From Gossypium raimondii (lineage: Eukaryota; Streptophyta; Magnoliopsida; Malvales; Malvaceae), in the NCBI RefSeq assembly GCF_025698545.1, contig NC_068575.1, positions 61,513,980 to 61,577,979 on the forward strand: 64,000 bases of DNA. The letters run 5' to 3'. Below the pieces are notes generated by a model, which saw nothing but the letters and a program-made list of their open reading frames with translations, was not told the DNA's origin and made no database searches. Position 1 is the stretch's first letter. Each line of letters begins with the position of its first letter. Shown here one piece after another: positions 58,186 through 64,000 of this stretch. The translations under genes and the position numbers were made by a program.

Positions 58186-60375
58186 TAACCATTTTTTACT
58201 TTTTTACCAAATTTAATATATGTACTTTCTTTTCTTTTAGATTTCCTTTTCCATTTCTATTTATTTATTTTCTTTTTCCTCTTCTTTCCCCCTTTCTTCA
58301 ATGGGCTATTATTTTGTATCCCCACTGAAGACCCGTTTTTCTTTCGGCCGAAAAAGAAAGACCCTTTTTTAGAACGAGGAGATTTCTTTGTAAACCAGGT
58401 ATAATAATCTCTGGTTAAAATATGTCATCAGTCCTATAATCTTCCCAAATTTAGAAGTTAGTCCCTATACTTTTATTTTCAATAATTATTCTCTTTACTT
58501 TCAAATTTCAAAATTTCAAGTTCAGTTGTTAACAAAGTTATAGCTAAATTTATTGGTGTAACGTTTTGATAAAAATAACTCACTTGATAGCCATGTAACT
58601 AAAAATAATGTTGTAATGAACTTAAATTTTGAAAATTGAAAGTAGAGGAATTGAATACCTAAAAACAAAAGTAGAATTTATGAAGACTAAAAGGAGTTTT
58701 GGCATACTTTAAACCATAGTTTATCGGTCATCCTTTAAACAATCTTATGATCCTCACTGTATAACATTGACCCTACCTTGTATCCCTGGAAATAGGGGTG
58801 AAACTAAAATTTTTAATAAGGGGGTCGGGATATTTATATAAAATATATATATTCAAAATTAGGCCCGGACCTAATAATCTTGATCACCAAAATTTAGGAT
58901 AAACAAAATAAGTTAAATGCTCATTTTGTATTAGATATTTAAATTTATTTTTACCTAATTAATATTTAGATATTATTTATACTTAGATGTTGCAATTATT
59001 AAACTTTATTTTTACTAAATTAATATTTGGATATTACTTTGTATTAATTTAACAAATTAAACTAAAAATAATATTAAATGGTCATTTAAAATTATAAATT
59101 CTATAAAAAATCGGAAAACCTTGGGGTTAAACACAAATTTATTCTTTTTTTAGACACTACACTATAATATCAAAATAAAAAAATTAAAATTCAAAAGGGC
59201 TTAAAAGAAAATTTAGGTGCTGGCCCCCTGCCAGCGCCTCCTAAATTCGTCTCTGGCTCTCTGCCCGTAAAAGATTAAAGTGTAGTAAAAGCAAAGGAAG
59301 AAAGAAAATAAAATAGTACGCATCCACAGGATTTAAGCATCCAACCATGTTCTCATGTTTAATCAACGCCATGTATGGAACAAACAGTAAATATATGGGA
59401 TTTGGTCTGGGGTAGCTATGCAGCGCTTTATCTGAGTCATTTGGCCGGCCGAAGTAATTCTAGCACCCAATTGCCAAAGTATTTAATTTTCAATATTAAA
59501 TTATAAATATATTTTTAAATTTTTTTCTTCCACCAATCATATAATTTAATATTTCTACTTGTCACATTTTGACTTTTAATAAAATTTTGACCTTATTTTT
59601 AAAAATTTATTATGAAAAATTTTCTAAGTGCGCTCCAAAAAAATGTATAACACAATTTAGTTAAAATTTCTGATTAAAGCTTTGGTAAATGTTAAAACTT
59701 TGATATATTTTTATATAATTTAAAATTTTGGTATACTTTTTCTTTTCAAGCGTACAGCAAAACCTTTCATTAGTCTCCTTTAAAATCTGGGTTTCTTTTA
59801 TGGTAACAATCTATGCATTAAAATTAAGTATTTTCATAACCCAAAAATGGGGTTGTCATTAAATAGTAGCATATTGCAGTCAATAAAGGGCCGAGGGAGA
59901 ACACTTTTTTTTTTTGCTTGTTCATAAAAAGTATGTGCATTCATACATAAATGCAGGTATCCTACACCAACATTCATATATATCATTGATCATAGCATTG
60001 AGGAAGAAGCATTTCTTAACATTATGCACTCTGAAACAACACCTCTTAACAATTGTTCAAGAGGGTTTCAGTTTCACCTACAAAACTATACAAAATATAA
60101 TTCAGAAAGAACAAGACTTGAAACAAGAGTTAACCCCTACATGTTCCTGTCAAATGATTTAAAGGAAAGAGAGAATACAAGCAAACGAATTCTATGACTC
60201 AGTGCTCGAGATAGATGCTCTGGAAAACATTAAATATACAAAAAAAAAAAAAAAACCCATGAAGGCTAGAGCTAAAACAAGCATGTCACGAGTCACCGGA
60301 ACTATGATTACAAACATCTACAACTATCACCGTGAGAACACGGATATGGCCATGACTAAAATTATTTCGATTCGT
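58186..60375. other. Gene-free spacer upstream of the RING gene's 3' end
   Basis: Pyrimidine-rich at 58200-58320. At about 58790-59275 there is a possible decayed transposon whose ends read AGGGGTGAAACTAAAATTTT and CCTCCTAAATTCGTCTCTGG; it is too diverged to classify. A poly-A run occurs at 60240-60255. About 59900-60375 is probably the RING gene's 3' UTR and flank. No gene is recognised. Confidence 0.4.
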
Positions 60376-62497
60376 CTAAACTTCCTCATGAGTACTACTC
60401 TTTAAAATGTTATATTTGCATAGAGGACAGGTAGCATTGATATGCAGCCACTTATCTACACATGCACAGTGAAAATGGTGACCACAAGGAAGTTCCCTTA
60501 GTTCAACTCCATCATCATAGCTCGAAAGGCAGATGCAACATTCCTACAAATTAACCCAATAATAAAAGATCAGTTGGGTACCGGACTTAAATTTCCTTCA
60601 GCTCAACAATGACAAAAGGAATTACCCAAGAAAGAAAGCATAAAGAACTAAAATGGAGATCAACTTACTGCATCATCCTCGGATAGCGCACGTTCCATGG
60701 GGGAATCAGTGCCACATTCAGTCATTACTCCCCCAATGGATCCTTGGACATCACCGGCAACTTTATCATCATTGCCAATTTTTCGAAATTTATATTTTGG
60801 CAACTGATCAATGTCTTCTTTGGATGCTCCTTCCTGATGCAAGAGGCCATTTGAAGTCGGTAAAAAGGAGAGTATACCAAAAAAGGAAGATAAAAGTAAA
60901 ACTATCTTATTGCTGAGAGCCATAATAGCAGGAATCGTAAATATTTACTTAAATGCACTTAGTTAAATCTCGCCACTCGAATGCAGCATATTCGTTAATT
61001 TAAAAGTGCTTAAATGGTCATTAAGTAAATTCTACATTCAAAATGTGCATCATACAACTTTCTGAAAACAAACCTCTATTAGTTTCCTTTTAGTTCACCG
61101 TGATAACACAATTATCTAGATTGAATTAGATTCATGTTTAAAGCTCAAAATTCATACAATTACACAAAATGGCCTTTCCCATACTACCTAGGTGCTTATA
61201 AGTAAACCTACCTTCATTAACCATCTCATTACAAAATTAGATATTCAAGAACAAAAATTAAGCATCAAATGCACACAAACAAATTAACGAAGCATACACA
61301 AAGATGTCAATCTTTTGCATAGGAGGATATGAAAGTACCTGATCTGCCACAGCATATAGGATTGCAATAATACATGGAAGACAGCAACAAACAGCAATGC
61401 CAATGATGCATGCCAGTGCAACACAGAAAACAACAAAGAACACATCAAAACCAAGAAACACGATACAAAGCCTGCAGAGTTGCATCAAACGAGTTAGGAT
61501 CCAGTTACAATGAAAGAAAGCAGAACGAAAAATGACACAAGAACTTACCAATAAAGCTGAGGGGAGCCACCAGCCATTGCTTGGCCACCTACAGATACCC
61601 AGTAGAACCCAATGATCCACCAGATGAATGAAAACATAGTATTTGCAGATTCCAGATGCTTTGCAACACTGATGAAAACATTTTTAAATGATTAGCTACG
61701 ACAGGACGAGTCTACAGTATCATATATATCCACAACACTTAATTCAACTATTGCAAAGGGCGGATTCTCATAACACATTAAAACATCAATGTAAGTGATG
61801 CATCTGCACAACTTAACCGAGTAACACTGAACATATACCTGAAATCCTAAATCTCTATTGAATTCCTAATTGCAGTATATAAAAAGTAATCTGAAACTAT
61901 CATTACGTTCTCAAATTCATTGAATAAAAATATATACCTTCCACCATCTTCTTCCAAATGGGCCAATGTTACGTATTGCTCCGAATCTACCCTCGATCTT
62001 GGACTCAAAGCCCCTTCCTCTCCTGTATTAAATGACCTGTAACCCATGCTCCGTTGCCTCCTCCGTCGCCTATACTCCACACAAACGCAAACCATATGTA
62101 ACAAACACTGCAATGCGTACCCAATTATCCATAGCCTCAGCGGCATACTCGGCCTCTCGTTCCAGCTCAAAACCAAAACCCCAACCGCCGCCGCTACGAA
62201 CGCGAAATTCCAGATAATATCGAGGACCACCACGGGCTTCGAATACGCCCAATCGCTATGCCGTTCCTCGAGCTGCTCGGCAGCAGTTTCCCGAACCAAC
62301 ATGGACGGCTCGCGCATGAGTCGCCGGCTACTGGCTCGGCGTAGGAACCGAGCCGCTTCCCGAAGGCTCTGGCGACGAACGGATCCACGAGTGGCAGAAT
62401 CGTCCCGCAAAACGCTACCTTGTGATGACAGAAGCGACGTTGTCACATCGGTGATGTCATCCGAGGAGGACCGGTTCGATGCAGCCGTCGAAGCCAT
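60376..62497 (-). CDS. Membrane-anchored RING-H2 E3 ubiquitin ligase (At1g12760-like)
   Basis: Five exons in transcript order: 62497-61938, 61668-61549, 61471-61339, 60833-60669 and 60543-60376. They encode 381 residues; an in-frame ATG at 62518 would add seven. A Ser/Arg-rich N-terminus ([20 protein letters not shown]) precedes membrane segments at about 90-112 ([18 protein letters not shown]), 123-143, 199-217 ([14 protein letters not shown]) and a long stretch at about 228-268 that may be two helices. The RING-H2 finger starts at E327 ([20 protein letters not shown], then [12 protein letters not shown] and TCPLC), with all eight zinc ligands. The tail ends STHEEV. The finger would recruit an E2 at the cytosolic face of an internal membrane. 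Substrates are unknown. The family is uncharacterised beyond its ligase activity, as far as I know. Confidence 0.92.
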
Positions 62498-62964
62498 ATT
62501 TGGGATTTCTCCCCCCAAAAAAGATTTCCCAAAATGCTTTTAATATAAAAAGTTGGATTTCAAATGGCTTTTCAAGTTAATGCCATGGAGGAAAACATTT
62601 TAGGGTTCTATGTGAACATTAGAGATGAATAGACGACAATGATGAATTGAAGATGCTGAAGGTTTGTCTCTTTTATTACATGGGGGGAGGTTTAATTGTC
62701 CGGTAATATTTAGTGCAGTTATTTCGGTTTTTGTCATTGTTAGATAAATTTTAAAATCAATTATCTATATATACTATAATTAATGTATGCGTCTACTGTT
62801 ATCTTTTTACGAATCATATCTTTATGTATGCTATTGTTAAAAACTATATTATCGGTATTACGAATGAATCGGATTTAATTTATTTAAAAATATTAAAATA
62901 TTAAAATTGACTTTAATATGATGTAAACATGTAATTTGAAATATTTATATATTATAATTTTTAA
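62498..62964. promoter_or_regulatory. 5' flank of the RING gene
   Basis: It presumably holds the 5' UTR and promoter of the minus-strand RING gene. No specific element is convincing. The distal part is AT-rich. Confidence 0.35.
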
Positions 62965-63529
62965 GGGTAAATTGCATCTAAGGTCATTAAACTATTAGCA
63001 GGTTTACGTTTTGGTCACTTAACTTTAAAAAGTTACAAAATAATTACTAAACTATTCAAAAGTTTTTATTTAAGTCACCAAACTGTTAAAATTGTTGTTG
63101 TATGGCCTTCTCTATTCACACTTCACACTGCCTACACCAATCAAAAGCCCTCATTCTCCTTCTCTTTTACAATTCACTTTTTTTTAATAAAACAACTTTT
63201 TTTTAATCTGTCAACCAAAATCCAAACACCTTTCTTCTCCAATCTCTAACATTGGCCTTCAGATTGACTTGAATTTAAAGTATGCTCTTCTACCTGTCGA
63301 TGGGTACAAATTCATCATATTGATTGTCGAATTATCACTTGGAGCTCGTTAGCCGAACTTAAAAAAAAAACCTTAACAGTCTAATGACTTAAACAAAAGT
63401 TTTCAAATAGTTTACTAACTTGAGTAAAAACTTTTAAATAGATCAAAGATCATTTTGTAACTTTTTGAAATTAAGTGACTAAAACGTAAATTTACTAATA
63501 GTTTAGTAACCTTGGTTGTAATTTACCCT
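62965..63529. mobile_element. MITE, family B (565 bp)
   Basis: The ends GGGTAAATTGCATCTAAGGT and the complement of CTTGGTTGTAATTTACCC pair. The arms contain GTCACTTAACTTTAAAAAGT and the inverse. Internal words TGGCCTTCTCTATTCACACT and TTGGAGCTCGTTAGC are shared with copies at 22612 and 38196. It is non-coding. Confidence 0.68.
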
Positions 63530-64000
63530 TTCTTAAAATGTATATTTTCGGATGACAATTTTTTTCTTGTAATTGAGGTAAAGATCCAACCAAAACTTTT
63601 AACCGTCCAAGGTAAAATCGTTAATAGTTAACACGATTCTTCGGAATTCCTAAAATGGAAAAAAGATATCCATGATTTCGTAAGAAAAAGTCCCCATATT
63701 TTATAAGATAATAAAATGTTACGGTGATTATCCATATTTTAAAAAAATGATCTTTTTAGGTTTTTAACATAAAATTAAATTGAATCCATACATTATAAAA
63801 TTTAACTAAATTGGTATTACCCTCAATTTGGTCTTTTAAATATGAATATTGTATCAAATAGATATTTTCATCGGTCTAACAATTAAATTAAGTATTAAAT
63901 AGTATATTAAATCTAATATGTAGCGTGTTTAGAACACATAATTAAATTATAAACACGTATATATCTACTGCATAAACTGTTCATAGTCGATTTTTAAGAA
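63530..64000. other. AT-rich end of window
   Basis: Nothing is recognised on either strand. Confidence 0.4.

Noticed and set aside
62046-62543. 165-codon open frame on + opposite the RING gene
   Set aside because: It is the antisense of exon 1 of a clear RING-H2 ligase with Ser/Arg-rich coding; no domain of its own.
1-64000. LTR retrotransposons, viral fossils, rRNA clusters, CRISPR arrays
   Set aside because: No reverse transcriptase, gag, integrase or capsid-like frames, no long direct terminal repeats and no rRNA or spacer-repeat arrays were seen by eye.

Overview
This window is plant nuclear DNA. Every real gene is split by short GT-AG introns, the spacers are very AT-rich and full of small non-autonomous DNA transposons, and all proteins belong to land-plant families. 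The GL3/EGL3-type bHLH protein closely resembles cotton DEL65-type factors as I remember them, so a cotton (Gossypium) or related Malvaceae chromosome arm is the best guess. That is a judgement from recall, not a database result.

Layout: 1-8.3 kb holds an E2 ubiquitin-conjugating enzyme (UBC4/5/6 group) and a 2-oxoglutarate/Fe(II) dioxygenase, both on +. 9.2-11.6 kb holds the bHLH factor on -. 11.6-24.2 kb is gene-free and made of MITEs, foldback structures and one odd hairpin tandem-repeat insertion flanked by a 33-bp direct repeat. 24.2-28.4 kb holds a BAH/TFIIS-like chromatin reader (AIPP3/BDT1 type, -). 28.5-30.3 kb is a three-layer nest of hAT-like elements. 30.9-33.8 kb holds a theta-class glutathione S-transferase (-) and a 5'-truncated duplicate. 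36.1-37.3 kb holds a pollen-type two-LIM protein (+). 39.9-41.8 kb holds two tandem CLE peptide genes (+). 44.7-46.7 kb holds TFIIE beta (-). 48.9-53.8 kb holds an MBD13-like protein with three MBD-like modules (+). 55.0-56.3 kb holds a small C2 protein (-). 60.4-62.5 kb holds a membrane RING-H2 E3 ligase (-).

The genes do not form a pathway, as expected for a eukaryotic chromosome. Local themes are chromatin and transcription (BDT1-like, TFIIE beta, MBD13-like, bHLH), ubiquitin transfer (E2, RING E3) and local duplication (GSTT, CLE pair, a ghost exon in the MBD13-like gene).

Most intergenic structure comes from a few repeat families whose target-site duplications can be read directly: hAT-like elements with TAGAGGTG-type ends and 8-bp duplications, and MULE-like MITEs with GGTAAAAGTA ends and 9-bp duplications. 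I saw no LTR retrotransposon, viral fossil, rRNA, complete tRNA or CRISPR array. Exon borders come from reading frame, splice consensus and remembered homologues; UTR ends are not determined.
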